A stretch of DNA of 64,000 nucleotides from Ochrobactrum sp. Marseille-Q0166 (GCF_014397025.1 NZ_JACJUO010000001.1:2250395-2314394), one strand, 5' to 3'; positions 1 to 10,797 are shown, counted from the first letter of the stretch. Translations and numbers: made by a program. Notes: generated from the sequence alone by a model not told the origin.

Positions 1-2
1 CC

Positions 3-269
3 GTTGGCGCAACAGCTCTTCAGATGGAATATGTTGCGGATGCCGTAACCGAGCGTGTGGTGCGCCCAGCATCAGATGTCGTTGTGCCAATTTCCCGCAA
101 ACTGACACTTCTGCAGCTGAGCGAACGCACTTGCAAATGGCCTATCGGCGATCCGCTCAATGAGGATTTCCACTTCTGCGGCAGTGAATCGGGCGAATCC
201 AGCCCTTATTGCAGCTATCATTCCAAGCTGGCTTTTCAGCCAACGGCGGAACGTCGCCGCGCACGCTGA
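3..269 (+). CDS. gcrA: GcrA cell cycle regulator, C-terminal part (cut by window edge)
   Basis: The reading frame is open to the left edge, so only the last 88 codons are visible and the N-terminal helix-turn-helix half lies outside. The visible part has the conserved GcrA tail: CKWPIGDP, then FHFCG, then SPYCSYHSKLAF near the end. In this family GcrA associates with sigma-70 RNA polymerase and activates promoters that carry methylated GANTC sites, controlling cell-cycle genes in alphaproteobacteria (family knowledge). An internal ATG at 24 exists but is not the true start. A strong hairpin terminator follows. The family call is confident; the full length cannot be judged here. Confidence 0.9.
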   Translation, partial: VGATALQMEYVADAVTERVVRPASDVVVPISRKLTLLQLSERTCKWPIGDPLNEDFHFCGSESGESSPYCSYHSKLAFQPTAERRRAR

Positions 270-297
270 TTGAATGCGAAAGCATTGCTGAATATCA

Positions 298-330
298 AAC
301 CCCGGCAGCACCTTGCTCCGGGGTTTTTCT
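298..330 (+). terminator. Rho-independent terminator after gcrA
   Basis: AACCCCGG (298-305) pairs with CCGGGGTT (318-325) across a 12-base loop and is followed by a T-rich tract. It lies just after the gcrA stop and before the 3' end of the convergent phoR gene. Confidence 0.85.
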
Positions 331-360
331 TTATCAGTAATCCTGATGAAAACCGTTTTA

Positions 361-1650
361 TTATGCGCGCTTTGGCAGACGGACAACAAATGTTGATCCT
401 TCACCAAGTTGCGAGCGCACAACGAGGCGTCCACGATGGCGGGCGAGAATGTGTTTGACAATGGCAAGCCCTAGTCCTGTGCCTTTTTGGGCGCGGCTTG
501 TCTCAACATCTATCCTATAGAAGCGCTCCGTCAGTCGTGGCAAATGTTCAGCCGCAATACCGGGACCAAAATCCTGAACCGAGACCACGACTTCTGATGT
601 GTTCTGAGAAACTTCCTCATTCAGGCTTACAATGATACGCTTGCCGCCTTGCCCATATTTACAGGCATTTTCGACCAGATTCTGGAACACCTGAATAAGT
701 TCGTCGCGAGTGCCGGTCACATTAACCGGCTTTTCGGGCAGATGCCGTTCGATAACCACATCCAGACCTTCCGCCAGCGGGCTCAGAGTATCAGCCACAT
801 GATTGAGCACCGCTGTCATATCAACGCATTCGGTCACAGCCAGATGCGCCCGCATTTCAAGCCGCGATAATGACAGAAGATCATCAATCAGGCGCGACAT
901 GCGCTCGGCCTGCTTTTGCATAATACCCAGGAAACGCTCACGCGCGCCCGCATCATTGCGCGCTGGACCTTGCAACGTTTCAATAAATCCAAGCAGCGAA
1001 GCCAAGGGCGTGCGCAGCTCATGGCTGGCATTGGCGATGAAGTCCGAACGCATGCGATCAATACGACGCGTTTCACTCTGATCGCGAAATAAAAGAACGA
1101 ACAGTTCCGGCTTACCATCAATACCACGAAGCGCCTTAACCATGGCTTTATACCAGCGATCAATCGGAACGCGTTCGAAATAGTCGATGCTGCGTGGCTC
1201 GCCATCGGTGATCACACCCTGAATGAGCGCATGCATCTCCGGTGCGCGAAATCTGAGATAAAGCCCGGTGTCCGTTTCAAGCGACTGAAACGCATCGCGC
1301 GCAGCAACATTGGCAAAGAGAACCGTTGCGCGATGGTCAAAGACAATCATCGGATCAGTCAGCAGGTCTGCGAGACGCTCGCCGGTAACATTGTCCATGT
1401 CACTTATCGCGCGAACGCTCTGCGGCTTTTGAACGATGACATCATCCGTCGTGGCACTTGCCACCCAAATGGCACCAATAACAATCAGCGCCAGCAGCGC
1501 AATGCGGAACCATATTGGTAGATCAAGCACCATGACACAGATGATCACGATGAGGCTTACAATCAGCACACCTTTGACTCTGAGAAGTGGTGCGAAAAAA
1601 GATTCTTCTACGGCAGAAATGGGGGCATCTTGATTATTACTTTCGCTCAT
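361..1650 (-). CDS. phoR: Phosphate-regulon type sensor histidine kinase PhoR
   Basis: Inner-membrane sensor kinase of 429 residues. Two closely spaced hydrophobic segments (about 27-65) are followed by a PAS-like domain (about 85-190). The kinase core has the H-box SHELRTP with the phospho-accepting His at about 210, the N-box NLVENA at about 324, DFGPG at 360 and GTGLGLAIVKH at about 390. This architecture and the sequence style fit PhoR, which phosphorylates PhoB under phosphate limitation (family knowledge). No phoB, pst or phoU gene is adjacent: gcrA converges on its 3' end and ppk2 diverges from its 5' end. The neighbouring polyphosphate kinase is thematically consistent with phosphate sensing. 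Kinase class is certain; the PhoR assignment is likely. Confidence 0.85.
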   Translation of the reverse strand: MSESNNQDAPISAVEESFFAPLLRVKGVLIVSLIVIICVMVLDLPIWFRIALLALIVIGAIWVASATTDDVIVQKPQSVRAISDMDNVTGERLADLLTDPMIVFDHRATVLFANVAARDAFQSLETDTGLYLRFRAPEMHALIQGVITDGEPRSIDYFERVPIDRWYKAMVKALRGIDGKPELFVLLFRDQSETRRIDRMRSDFIANASHELRTPLASLLGFIETLQGPARNDAGARERFLGIMQKQAERMSRLIDDLLSLSRLEMRAHLAVTECVDMTAVLNHVADTLSPLAEGLDVVIERHLPEKPVNVTGTRDELIQVFQNLVENACKYGQGGKRIIVSLNEEVSQNTSEVVVSVQDFGPGIAAEHLPRLTERFYRIDVETSRAQKGTGLGLAIVKHILARHRGRLVVRSQLGEGSTFVVRLPKRA

Positions 1651-1832
1651 TCTGACGTCTCTCAGCTATCCAGCACGCGTTTTAACACGCAAGCGATTTT
1701 CCATCCAACGCAGATGCACCAAAATCCGATGCCGCGTCCTTTACGTCCATCACAAACAGCCCATATCATGTAAGCACCATCTATAGGCATGTTTTGGAAC
1801 ATGTCTGCGTCTATAGACCAAAGGAGCTTGCA

Positions 1833-2780
1833 GTGGGTGACAGTTCAAAGACAGCTAACAAAAAGAATGCCGACAAAAGCAGCACGAAACCCATCAAGCT
1901 GGAAATTAACGGCAAGACGCAGAAATTCGATATTAATGATCCGAAGCTGCCAGATTGGATCGAAAACAATGCATTGCAATCGGGTGGATATCCTTATCCC
2001 GACAAGATGAAGGTGAAGGATTATGAAGAAACGCTGGAACGCCTGCAGATTGAACTGGTGAAGCTGCAATATTGGCTTCAAGATACCGGCGGGCGTGTGA
2101 TCTGCGTTTTCGAAGGGCGTGACGCTGCGGGCAAAGGCGGAACGATCTTTACACTGCGCGAGTTCATGAACCCACGAACAGCGCGCAACGTCGCCTTGCC
2201 CAAACCAACAGAAACCGAGCGCGGCCAGTGGTATTTCCAGCGCTATGCACAACACTTCCCCACCTCGGGCGAGTTCGTCACCTTTGACCGCTCCTGGTAT
2301 AATCGCGCAGGTGTCGAGCGCGTCATGCAATTCTGCACGCCGGAACAACTTGAAACATTTCTGACAGAAACGCCCGATTTTGAGCGCATGGTGGTGACAG
2401 AGGGCATTAATCTGTTCAAATTCTGGCTGGATATTGGTCAGGAAATGCAGCTCAAACGCTTCCATGAGCGTCGTCACAGCCCGCTTAAAAGCTGGAAGTT
2501 TTCTCCGATGGACGTTGCCGGGATTTCACGCTGGAATGATTATTCGGCAGCGCTGCATACGATGCTTGAGCGCACCGACACCGGCTATGCGCCTTGGACG
2601 ATTATCCGCTCCAATGATAAAAGGCGCGCCAGACTGGCTGCAATCCGGCGCGTGCTTTTGACATTGCCCTATGACGGGCGCGATCTTGAAGCCATTGGCC
2701 CGGAAGATCAGTCCATTATTGGTCGTGGCGCGGAGTTTTTGGCATCCAAAACACCCGCAACACTCGCCTCAGGCAAATAA
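1833..2780 (+). CDS. ppk2: Polyphosphate kinase 2 (PPK2 family)
   Basis: Cytoplasmic P-loop kinase that transfers phosphate between polyphosphate and nucleotides (family knowledge). I chose the GTG at 1833 because AGGAG at 1822-1826 sits six bases before it; the frame also allows an ATG at 1794. That gives 315 residues. Visible motifs are the Walker A stretch GRDAAGKGG at about residue 95, the following Arg-rich lid region, and [10 protein letters not shown] at about 151, both diagnostic of PPK2. The gene diverges from phoR. Its last 73 bases overlap the 3' end of the convergent glycosyltransferase gene, and no terminator is seen between them. Whether it prefers NDP or NMP substrates cannot be told by eye; its single-domain length fits class I. 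Confidence 0.93.
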   Translation: MGDSSKTANKKNADKSSTKPIKLEINGKTQKFDINDPKLPDWIENNALQSGGYPYPDKMKVKDYEETLERLQIELVKLQYWLQDTGGRVICVFEGRDAAGKGGTIFTLREFMNPRTARNVALPKPTETERGQWYFQRYAQHFPTSGEFVTFDRSWYNRAGVERVMQFCTPEQLETFLTETPDFERMVVTEGINLFKFWLDIGQEMQLKRFHERRHSPLKSWKFSPMDVAGISRWNDYSAALHTMLERTDTGYAPWTIIRSNDKRRARLAAIRRVLLTLPYDGRDLEAIGPEDQSIIGRGAEFLASKTPATLASGK

Positions 2781-4603
2781 AACGTACTCGGCTGGTGCGG
2801 TGTCTTTTCCCAGAGATGAGGCTTGTGCACCAGCTGCCACAATGCACGCCATGCCGAAATTGAAATCAGTATCCAATAGACAGGTATTGCGACAATATAA
2901 GCATAACCACCCAGCTCAGTCGGTTCCATCGTCTTCGAACCAAGCACATAGAAGCTAAAATAGGCCAGCAAAATATTGATCAGGTCGATACGCAGAAGCC
3001 ATATGTTATCCACGCTCAATGGCGCGAAAACCATTGCCACCAGAAGCACCCCGACTGTCATAAGCATGAACGGATGCAGAAGTGCCGAGCCGATAATGCC
3101 AAGCGTATAGATCTGGCTGATCGCAAAACGCCACCAACCAAGCTCTCGCCATGTTGTATAAGGATTGCGGCCATGCACGAGCCATGTCTGCATCCAGCCC
3201 TTGATCCAGCGCGTCCGCTGCTTGTGCCAGACTGAGTAATCTACTGGAGCGTCTTCGACCGTGCCCCGCGTAATGACATCAATACTATAGCCAAAACGCG
3301 CAAGCCGCATACCAAGATCTGCATCTTCCGTCACATTATAGGCATCCCACCCACCGACCTGATCGAGGCAAGACCGGCGGAAATGATTGGACGTACCCCC
3401 AAGCGGAATGACCAGACCTTGCGATGCAAGCCACGGCAAAAGCCCCCGAAACAAGGTAGCATATTCAAAGGCGAACATACGTGTGAGCAGATTTTGCCGG
3501 AAATTACCGATGATCAGCGGTGCCTGAACACAAGCGAGTTGTTCACCACCGCGCCGGAAAGCCTGCCAGGCTTCAAGCAACTGATCCGGGTGCGGACGAT
3601 CTTCCGCATCAAAAATCGCTACAATTTTTCCACGCGCGAACTGCAAGGCATAATTGAGCGCCTTAGGCTTTGTTCGTGGTCCGCCAGAAGGCACCAGAAC
3701 AAGCTCATAATTTGATGGCAGCCCTCTGTTCCGAATGGCATCAATGGTATCGAAGTCATCTTTCTCACAAACAAGTTTGATATCCAGCTTGCTGCGCGGC
3801 CAATTCAGCTTCTCAAGAGAAGCAATCAGTTGCCCGATGATCGCCTGTTCGCGATAGAGTGGCACTAAAACCGAATAGACAGGCAAGTCTTTTCGGTCGA
3901 ACGGAACAATTTCTGGAAAACGCAATCGCCGACCTGAGGCTGCTGCAAACAAACGAATAAGAACACAGCCGAGAAAAAATAGTGTCAGACAAACGTGCAA
4001 TACCAGCATGGTCTGCGTAGGCCAGTTTACGATACCTGCGATGAATGCATAGACACCGAGAGCTATGATAAAGGCCTGCGGTGTTTCCAGAACGCGCGCG
4101 GCAGAAAACACTTGAGGCGTCATAGCATGTGCACGCGCTACAAGATCTTTCTGATGGCGCTGGCGCAAAACTGCTTTAATACGCGACGGTGTACAAATTC
4201 GGATACGCTGCTTCAATTCAGGTGATTGCCGAATATGTTCTCGTAATCTGGAAATCTGCGCCTCTTTCGGCGCAAGATAAAGATAGGAAGTACCATCATG
4301 GCCCAGTGCCATTAACTGAGCCGCTTCGATCAGGACTGAACGAGCTTCTTCTCCTGTTACAAAAACTCTTGAGGCAGCAATTTCATCAGTGAACGGCAAT
4401 TCCAGATAATCAGCAACAGCACCGAACAACAATTCTTCTGAAACGCCGGATTGATGAGTAATTTCCTCAAAGAACCCAGTTCCATTCTTAAGCGCCCCCC
4501 CGTAAGCCAACCGTAGAAAAACACGCGGCACACCTCGCCGCTCCAATCTGGCAGATATGGCAGTGCATATCTCCAGATCGAAAATGATCGATCCGTAACT
4601 CAT
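2708..4603 (-). CDS. Membrane-bound family 2 glycosyltransferase with GspE-N-like N-terminus
   Basis: A protein of 631 residues. The first 80 or so residues resemble the N-terminal domain of type II secretion ATPases (the stretch [16 protein letters not shown]), which is also found fused to some processive glycosyltransferases. Two membrane segments follow at about 175-220. The catalytic GT2 domain has DAED at about 332, TEDADLG at about 425 and the QRTRW motif at about 462, as in cellulose-synthase-like enzymes that couple synthesis to export. Several hydrophobic helices close the protein. The sugar and polymer are unknown; a cell-surface or secreted glucan is an inference. It starts beside a very AT-rich divergent promoter region shared with the next gene, and its 3' end overlaps ppk2. 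Confidence 0.88.
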   Translation of the reverse strand: MSYGSIIFDLEICTAISARLERRGVPRVFLRLAYGGALKNGTGFFEEITHQSGVSEELLFGAVADYLELPFTDEIAASRVFVTGEEARSVLIEAAQLMALGHDGTSYLYLAPKEAQISRLREHIRQSPELKQRIRICTPSRIKAVLRQRHQKDLVARAHAMTPQVFSAARVLETPQAFIIALGVYAFIAGIVNWPTQTMLVLHVCLTLFFLGCVLIRLFAAASGRRLRFPEIVPFDRKDLPVYSVLVPLYREQAIIGQLIASLEKLNWPRSKLDIKLVCEKDDFDTIDAIRNRGLPSNYELVLVPSGGPRTKPKALNYALQFARGKIVAIFDAEDRPHPDQLLEAWQAFRRGGEQLACVQAPLIIGNFRQNLLTRMFAFEYATLFRGLLPWLASQGLVIPLGGTSNHFRRSCLDQVGGWDAYNVTEDADLGMRLARFGYSIDVITRGTVEDAPVDYSVWHKQRTRWIKGWMQTWLVHGRNPYTTWRELGWWRFAISQIYTLGIIGSALLHPFMLMTVGVLLVAMVFAPLSVDNIWLLRIDLINILLAYFSFYVLGSKTMEPTELGGYAYIVAIPVYWILISISAWRALWQLVHKPHLWEKTPHQPSTFYLPEASVAGVLDAKNSAPRPIMD

Positions 4604-4860
4604 AGTACCCCCGCACTACTAGTGACTACTTTATTTTACTAATTCTTTTATACCATATGGATATATTTTTCTTATCTAATTTAAGTTTATTTTATATAAT
4701 TATTTAACCTTATTTTTATTTCATTTTCTTGAAAATTGAAACAGAATTATTTGAAAATTCACTTTTTTCTTTAAAAGTATAAGCCATTAAAAATCATTGC
4801 TTATTTTACACACAGGCTCTGTTAACGCGAAATTATCAGTAGTGAGTACATAAGGCTTTA
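4604..4860. promoter_or_regulatory. Very AT-rich divergent intergenic region
   Basis: By hand count only 32 of 180 bases in 4621-4800 are G or C, in a window that is otherwise GC-rich. It separates the divergent glycosyltransferase and solute-binding protein genes, so it must hold both promoters. Such tracts are typical targets of AT-binding silencers; in this group that would be the MucR/Ros family (inference). No clear operator palindrome was picked out. Confidence 0.6.
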
Positions 4861-5706
4861 ATGAAACGACCTCTTCTGAGCATAGGGGCCGCGATATGCT
4901 GGCTCGCCGGCAGCATATCGGCTGGCGCACAGTCCGCACCCGAAGCACCTTCCTTCTTTAACGAGAAGGAGAGATTGGCTTTGCCATCTCTGAAGGGCCT
5001 CAATCGACTGCGTTTTGTCACAACTCTCGACTTTCCTCCTTTCAATGCTTTGAATGATGCCGGGCAGCTATCTGGCTACAATATCGACCTTGCCAAGGCA
5101 CTTTGTGCGCAACTTGGGTTAACCGACATTTGCCAGATTGAAGCCGTGCCGTGGAACGAGCTTGATGCCAAGTTGGAAAACGGTGAGGCCGAAGCCGTTA
5201 TCGCCGGCTTAAGCATCAATCAGGCAAGTCGGGAGAAATTCCTGTTCACACGCCCCTATATGCGCCTGCCCGCACGCTTTGTGACTGCGAAGACAAGCGC
5301 TTTCTCCGAACAGGCAGCTGTTGCGACCAAAGGAAAAAATGTTGGTGTGATTGCCAGCACCGCGCATGAGCAATTGCTTAAAGCCTATTTTCCAGACGCA
5401 ATCGCCAAAGCCTATCCCGACAGAGCCAGTATGCTAGCGGGACTACAAAACCAGGAAGTTGCAGCAGTGTTTGATGACGGCATGACTTTGTCATTCTGGC
5501 TTGAAAGTGCTGAAAGCAATGATTGCTGTACTTTTTCAGATGGCGCTTACCTCGCACCGCAATATCTTGGATCAGGAATGAGCATCGCGGTCGCGCAGAA
5601 AAATGCTGCGTTGGCGGGCGCCCTTAATAATGCGCTTCAGTCCCTGCAACGACAGGGCAAACTTACAGAGCTCTATCTTCGTTATTTTCCAAACAGCTTT
5701 TATTAA
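4861..5706 (+). CDS. Periplasmic solute-binding protein, family 3 (amino-acid type)
   Basis: A 281-residue protein with a clear Sec signal peptide: MKRP start, hydrophobic core, and a likely cleavage after AGAQS (about residue 25). The mature part has the family 3 layout: RLRFVTTLDFPPFNALN then LSGYNIDLAKALC near the start, an ELDAKLENGEAEAVIAGLS stretch in the first lobe, and a C-terminal region ending in LTELYLRYF. Such proteins capture polar amino acids or related compounds for ABC importers (family knowledge). No permease or ATPase gene is next to it, so it is an orphan binding protein, or has a role other than transport. It diverges from the glycosyltransferase gene across the AT-rich gap, which suggests shared regulation. 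Confidence 0.88.
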   Translation: MKRPLLSIGAAICWLAGSISAGAQSAPEAPSFFNEKERLALPSLKGLNRLRFVTTLDFPPFNALNDAGQLSGYNIDLAKALCAQLGLTDICQIEAVPWNELDAKLENGEAEAVIAGLSINQASREKFLFTRPYMRLPARFVTAKTSAFSEQAAVATKGKNVGVIASTAHEQLLKAYFPDAIAKAYPDRASMLAGLQNQEVAAVFDDGMTLSFWLESAESNDCCTFSDGAYLAPQYLGSGMSIAVAQKNAALAGALNNALQSLQRQGKLTELYLRYFPNSFY

Positions 5707-6078
5707 AAGCACGGCAATCGTTCCGCATCAAAGACAGTCGGCAACAAGCTGAATTGACGGCAACCAAACAGAAATCATTACATTTGGCAGAGGGTGATTT
5801 TGTGCCATTTTGTCGCACCAATATGCGTAAAGCAATCTGAATTTTCAGTGATTATTGAAAATACCGATTATTCGATACTTACAGTACACAAGTAAAATTA
5901 TTTAGAAACAAAATATTGGGTAAATTATTTGAGCGGAAATCACTCTAAAATTCGAATACCAACTCTATTATTCGGGCTGCTTTTATCATATTTTGCAAGT
6001 AAATCCATATATTTATTTTCACTTGTACATTTTTCCTTTTGATCGATAATAAAACTCGAGGAGAAGGAGGAATTTATT
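5707..6078. other. Intergenic region without a gene
   Basis: About 370 bases, becoming very AT-rich from about 5840. No frame with a credible start and ribosome-binding site was found until the small gene at 6079. It presumably carries that gene's promoter and leader. No terminator hairpin was recognised after the solute-binding protein gene. Confidence 0.5.
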
Positions 6079-6243
6079 ATGTACCAAGGCATCAGTACTC
6101 ATTGGCACAAGACTCCTGCACAGACACAGCGCTCGCCGCATGAAGCAACCTATGTGTTCTTCGGAATTTTTCTGGCGTGCCTTACAGTACCTGCGGCAAT
6201 CATTCTTTGGGCAATTGCCCAAAGCATTATGACTCACTTCTAA
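6079..6243 (+). CDS. 54-residue single-pass membrane protein, unknown function
   Basis: A short gene supported by an unusually strong ribosome-binding site (GAGGAGAAGGAGG, about 6058-6070) eight bases before ATG 6079. The product begins MYQGISTHW, has a polar N-terminal half with RSPHEATY, and then one hydrophobic segment of about 24 residues (YVFFGIFLACLTV to AIILWAIA), ending SIMTHF. That predicts a small inner-membrane protein with one helix. I do not recognise a family. It is preceded by an AT-rich leader and followed by a perfect hairpin terminator, so it forms its own transcription unit. The opposite-strand frame over the same bases lacks these signals. Confidence 0.7.
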   Translation: MYQGISTHWHKTPAQTQRSPHEATYVFFGIFLACLTVPAAIILWAIAQSIMTHF

Positions 6244-6322
6244 AAACGCCCTCCGAGAACCATGGCGTGATTTTCGGGACGCGCACGTGCTTTAAGTGTT
6301 TGAATAAACGTTGATATTGATG

Positions 6323-6354
6323 AAAAAAGCCCCGCTTATGCAGCGGGGCTTTTT
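6323..6354. terminator. Bidirectional rho-independent terminator
   Basis: AAAAAGCCCCGC (6324-6335) pairs with GCGGGGCTTTTT (6343-6354) around a short loop. A-run and T-run flank the stem, so it can serve both the small membrane protein gene on the plus strand and the RND pump operon on the minus strand. Confidence 0.9.
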
Positions 6355-6406
6355 GCTATTTAAGCAATTTTCCCGCAAACGTCAGCAACGCAGCGGGAAA
6401 ATATGT

Positions 6407-9400
6407 TTAATGGGCTGGACCACTTCCATCATTCGATGAAACTTGTGCAGGCGCCACAACGGTATCATCAGGACGCTTTTTAGGCGGCTTGCGGGCGATA
6501 AGACTGTAGAACATCGGGATGAAGAAGGTTGCGATAAAGGTCGCAGCCAACATACCACCGATAACGCCCGTACCAATCGAGTGACGGCTCGCAGAACCTG
6601 CGCCGGAGCTGATTGCCAGTGGAACCACGCCGAGAATGAACGCAAGCGACGTCATCACAATCGGGCGGAAGCGCAGGCGGGCAGCTTCAGCAGCAGCTTC
6701 GATTGCTGATTTACCCTCTTCTCGCTGTAGCACGGCAAATTCCACGATCAAAATCGCGTTCTTCGCCGCAAGACCTATCAGTGTCACCAGACCAATCTGG
6801 AAATACACGTCATTGGTCAGTCCACGCAGATCGGTTGCAAGAAGCGCACCGAAGATAGCGAACGGCACCGCTGTGATAACCGCAAGCGGCAAGCTCCAGC
6901 GCTCATATTGTGCAGCAAGGATCAGGAACACCATGATCAGACCAAAGATCATAGCCTGACTGCCACTGCCACTTGTCGACACTTCCTGATAGGCCGAACC
7001 TGTCCAGGCGATCTGGAAACCCTGCGGCAAGGTTTCAGCAGCAACTTCCTGCATAGCCTTGATCGCATCACCCGACGTATAGCCCGGTGCGGGATTACCT
7101 GTGACCTTGGCAGCATTGAATGCGTTGAAGCGCTCAAGCTGATCAGGTCCGACAATACGCTTCACCGTCACCAGTGCGCTCAGCGGTATCATGCTGCCAG
7201 AGTCGGCGCGCACGAACACATGCTTGAGATCACTTGGATCACGGCGGAACTCAGCTTCCGACTGCAGATTGACCTGATAGTTACGGCCATACAGCGTGAA
7301 GTCATTGACATAGACACTGCCGAAGGTTGCCTGCATGGCGGTGAAGACCGAATTGATCGGAACGCCCATCGCCTTGGCTTTTTGACGGTCAAGCTGAATG
7401 TCATATTGCGGCACGTTCGGATCGAATGTCGTACGAACACCGGCCAGTTCGGGACGCTTGTTCGCGGCCTCAACCAGCAGATTGGTCGCATTCGTCAAAG
7501 ATTGTACGCCACCGCCGGTACGGTCCTGCACATAAAGCTCAAAACCGCCGGTCGTGCTGAGACCAAGAATCGGTGGAGGATTAAAGGCCAGAACCAGACC
7601 GTCCTGAATGCCGGCATTCATGCCCATGATCGCACCGGGCAGATTGCGCGCATCGACATCAGGCGTTGTGCGTTCTTTCCAGTCTTTGAGCATGATAAAC
7701 ATCGTGCCCGCGCTGGTTTTCAGACCACCCGAGAGCAGGTCGAAGCCAGCGACTTCAAACACGCTTTCGATTGCGGGATGCTTGCGGATATTTTCACTGG
7801 CCTCATGCAGAACCGCACTTGTGCGCTCAAGCGATGCAGCCGGCGGCAGGATAGCCACACTGAACAGGAAGCCCTGGTCTTCATCCGGCAGAAGCGAACC
7901 CGGAACTTTCTCAAAGAGATAATATGTGCCCCCCAGAATACCCGCGAAAATCAACAGGCCGATAGACGCGCGTTTCAGGAAGAAGCGGACACCTGCGGTA
8001 TATCCCTTCGTCAACCGATCAAAGAAGCGGTTGAAAATACGGAACGGCAACATCGGTTCATGATGGCCGGGCTTGAGGATCAGCGCACAGAGCGCCGGCG
8101 TCAATGTCAAAGCCACGACACCGGAGATTGTCACCGAAATCGCAATCGTAACAGCAAACTGCTTGTACATTTCGCCAACCAGACCGCCCATGAAGGCGAC
8201 TGGAATGAACACGGCGCAGAGCACGAGAACAATCGCGATAACCGGGCCTGTCACTTCGCTCATTGCCTTGATGGCAGCTTCGCGTGGCGGCAGCTTCTCG
8301 GTCGTCATGATACGTTCGACGTTTTCCAGCACCACGATGGCGTCATCCACCACGATACCGATCGCCAGTACCAGACCGAACAAAGTCAGCAGGTTAATGG
8401 AGAAGCCAAGCACATACATGCCTGCAAACGTGCCAATGATCGAGATCGGAACCGCGATAACCGGGATAAGTGTTGCACGCCAGTTCTGAAGGAAGATGAA
8501 GACCACCAGAACAACGAGGATGATCGCCTCGATGAAGGTATGGATCACTTCTTCCACCGAGACCTTGATGAACTTGGTGGTGTCGAATGGAATCGAATAA
8601 TTGATGCCTTCCGGGAAGCTGGTCTTCAGCTCCGCCATACGGCTCTGGATAAGTTCCATCGTGTTGAGCGCGTTGGCGCCCGGCTGAAGATAGATCGCAA
8701 TCGGAACAGCCGGTGTGCCATTCAGGGCGCTATCCACCAGATAGCTTTCCGTACCGAGCTCTACACGGGCAACGTCTTTCAGAAGAAGCGTTGCTGCGTT
8801 CTTGTCCGAACGAAGGATAATATTTTCAAAGGCGCTTGCATCCGGCAGACGGCCCTGCGTGGTCGCCGTATAGGTAAACGGCCCGGCCTGAGGATCAGGC
8901 TGATCGCCAAAACGGCCCGCGGCAAACTGCGCATTCTGTTCCTGAATAGCCGTCTGAACATCTGATGGCGTCAGATTATATTGCGCCAGCTTGTCCGGGC
9001 GCAGCCAGATGCGCATCGAATATTCGATATTGCCAAGAAGCTGAACATCACCAACGCCAGGCAGACGCTTGAGATCGTCGATGACGTTCAAAAGCGCATA
9101 GTTACCAACATAGGTGCGATCATAACGGTCGGAGGTCGAAAACATCGCCACCATGCCGAGAATGGTGCTGGAGCGTTTGTCGACGGTGACGCCGAGACGC
9201 TGCACTTCCTGTGGAAGCGACGAGGTTGCACGCTGAACGCGGTTGTTGACGTTGATCGTGGCCTGATCCGGGTCGGTGCCAAGAGCAAAAGTCACGGTCA
9301 GCTGCATGGTACCGCTGCCAAGGCTCGAAGACTGCATATAAAGCATGTTCTCGACGCCGTTGATCTGCTGCTCAAGAGGCGCCGCAACGGTTTGCGTCAC

Positions 9401-9568
9401 AGTTTCAGCACTGGCACCCGGATAGGTGGCGCTGACGACAACCTGCGGCGGCGTCAGCTCGGGATACTGCGCGACAGGCAGAATCCGCATGGCAATCAAG
9501 CCTGCCAGCACGATGATGATGGAAATGACCGCCGCGAAAACCGGCCGGTCGACGAAGAACTTGTTCAT
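6407..9568 (-). CDS. bepE: RND multidrug efflux permease, HAE1 family (BepE/AcrB-like)
   Basis: Inner-membrane proton-drug antiporter of a tripartite pump, 1053 residues, the usual size for AcrB/MexB. The N-terminus [17 protein letters not shown], the first periplasmic stretch with [19 protein letters not shown], and the TM4 motif [19 protein letters not shown] with the paired Asp residues of the proton relay are all visible; so is the matching repeat in the C-terminal half. The start overlaps the stop of the adaptor gene by four bases. With the adaptor and a divergent TetR gene it matches the bepR-bepD-bepE arrangement known from Brucella. No outer-membrane channel gene is nearby, so a TolC/BepC-type partner must be encoded elsewhere. 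The family is certain; the bepE name is likely. Confidence 0.92.
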   Translation of the reverse strand: MNKFFVDRPVFAAVISIIIVLAGLIAMRILPVAQYPELTPPQVVVSATYPGASAETVTQTVAAPLEQQINGVENMLYMQSSSLGSGTMQLTVTFALGTDPDQATINVNNRVQRATSSLPQEVQRLGVTVDKRSSTILGMVAMFSTSDRYDRTYVGNYALLNVIDDLKRLPGVGDVQLLGNIEYSMRIWLRPDKLAQYNLTPSDVQTAIQEQNAQFAAGRFGDQPDPQAGPFTYTATTQGRLPDASAFENIILRSDKNAATLLLKDVARVELGTESYLVDSALNGTPAVPIAIYLQPGANALNTMELIQSRMAELKTSFPEGINYSIPFDTTKFIKVSVEEVIHTFIEAIILVVLVVFIFLQNWRATLIPVIAVPISIIGTFAGMYVLGFSINLLTLFGLVLAIGIVVDDAIVVLENVERIMTTEKLPPREAAIKAMSEVTGPVIAIVLVLCAVFIPVAFMGGLVGEMYKQFAVTIAISVTISGVVALTLTPALCALILKPGHHEPMLPFRIFNRFFDRLTKGYTAGVRFFLKRASIGLLIFAGILGGTYYLFEKVPGSLLPDEDQGFLFSVAILPPAASLERTSAVLHEASENIRKHPAIESVFEVAGFDLLSGGLKTSAGTMFIMLKDWKERTTPDVDARNLPGAIMGMNAGIQDGLVLAFNPPPILGLSTTGGFELYVQDRTGGGVQSLTNATNLLVEAANKRPELAGVRTTFDPNVPQYDIQLDRQKAKAMGVPINSVFTAMQATFGSVYVNDFTLYGRNYQVNLQSEAEFRRDPSDLKHVFVRADSGSMIPLSALVTVKRIVGPDQLERFNAFNAAKVTGNPAPGYTSGDAIKAMQEVAAETLPQGFQIAWTGSAYQEVSTSGSGSQAMIFGLIMVFLILAAQYERWSLPLAVITAVPFAIFGALLATDLRGLTNDVYFQIGLVTLIGLAAKNAILIVEFAVLQREEGKSAIEAAAEAARLRFRPIVMTSLAFILGVVPLAISSGAGSASRHSIGTGVIGGMLAATFIATFFIPMFYSLIARKPPKKRPDDTVVAPAQVSSNDGSGPAH

Positions 9569-10758
9569 TGCTTGTCTGCCGCCTGTTCTTTATCGGTCTT
9601 TGCGCCAGCTTCGGTTGCAGCTTTCGCTTCAACGGGCTGGACCGTCTTGCCCGGTGCAGCCTTGATCACGCCTTCGGTGATGATGCGATCGCCTGCCTGC
9701 AAGCCTTCACTGACCAGCCAATCATCCGCAAGCTCACGCGCGATCTTGATCGGACGAACTTCCGCAACATTGTCCTTGTTGACCACATAAACGAACTGAC
9801 CCTGCGGGCTCTGCATAAGGGCCGCTTTTGGGACGAGAATTGCGTTGTCAATCGTAACACCCAGAATAGCTGCGCGTACGAACTGGCCCGGGATCAGGCG
9901 CTGATCCGGGTTGTCAACGACCGCACGTGCGCCGAGTGTTCCGGTTTCGGTATCAAGCGAGGAAGACGTGAAGTCGATGACACCTTCCTTGTCGTAAGCC
10001 TGACCATCGCCGAACAGGATCTTGATACGCAGACGATCAGCATCCTGCCCGGTGGCACCGCGCGCCTCACGCAGCTTGCGGATTTCCGCAGCTTCGGAGT
10101 CGGTGAAGGAAAAATTCACGTAAACCGGATTGATCTGGGTGATTGACGTCAGCAAGCTCGATGAAGCATCCGTTCCGATAAGGCTGCCTTCGGAAACCTG
10201 TTCGAGGCTGGTGATACCACTGATCGGCGCCGTTACTTTGGTATAGCTGAGGTTAAGCTCTGCGGTGCGTAATTGTGCTTTGGCAGCCGCAACCGCCGCC
10301 TTGTTCAAATCACGTGTCGCCAGAGCCGTGTCACGAACCGCTGTGCTTTGCACCTTTTGTTGGACAAGCTGTTCAGCACGTTCTGCATCGCGGATCGATT
10401 GTTGATAGGTCGCTTCAGCCTGCGCAACCTGCGCCTGGGCGCGGGCGACTTCCGCCTCATAAGGTGCAGGATCAATTTCGAACAGCAAGTCGCCGGCTTT
10501 GACTTCCGTGCCTTCTACGAAATTGCGATGCAGGAGAATGCCCCCAACACGCGCACGTACCTGAACATCGCGGTAGGCGCTGACTCGTGCCGCATATTCA
10601 TACGGTACTTCCACATTCTCAACTTTAATCTCCGTAACGGTCACTGGCGGCGGTGGCGGCGTAGCACCTCCGGGGGCCTGCGCGAGGGCAGATTGCCCTG
10701 CAAGAATGAAAAATGCGGCACTCGCCGCAAAAATCCGGATGGAACTGGTCATGGTCAT
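9565..10758 (-). CDS. bepD: Efflux periplasmic adaptor (membrane fusion protein), BepD/AcrA-like
   Basis: Adaptor that links the RND permease to an outer-membrane channel. From the ATG at 10758 the product is 397 residues and begins with a signal sequence ([22 protein letters not shown]) followed by a proline-rich linker. Lipoyl halves flank an alpha-hairpin: [25 protein letters not shown] before it, [15 protein letters not shown] after it; the hairpin is rich in [10 protein letters not shown] repeats. The C-terminal tail is rich in Lys, Glu and Ala. A longer frame reaches 10803 but would start inside the putative repressor site, so the shorter start is preferred although its Shine-Dalgarno is weak. 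It is co-transcribed with the permease gene. Confidence 0.9.
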   Translation of the reverse strand: MTMTSSIRIFAASAAFFILAGQSALAQAPGGATPPPPPVTVTEIKVENVEVPYEYAARVSAYRDVQVRARVGGILLHRNFVEGTEVKAGDLLFEIDPAPYEAEVARAQAQVAQAEATYQQSIRDAERAEQLVQQKVQSTAVRDTALATRDLNKAAVAAAKAQLRTAELNLSYTKVTAPISGITSLEQVSEGSLIGTDASSSLLTSITQINPVYVNFSFTDSEAAEIRKLREARGATGQDADRLRIKILFGDGQAYDKEGVIDFTSSSLDTETGTLGARAVVDNPDQRLIPGQFVRAAILGVTIDNAILVPKAALMQSPQGQFVYVVNKDNVAEVRPIKIARELADDWLVSEGLQAGDRIITEGVIKAAPGKTVQPVEAKAATEAGAKTDKEQAADKQ

Positions 10759-10797
10759 AGTGGGAGCTGCCCTTGATGTCGCACGGTGCGGCCGAAT

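Noticed and set aside
6908-8965. 685-codon open frame opposite the BepE-like permease gene
   Set aside because: It lies wholly antisense to a clear RND gene, has a His/Arg/Asn/Gln-rich shadow composition and no ribosome-binding site. Long antisense frames are common in GC-rich coding DNA.
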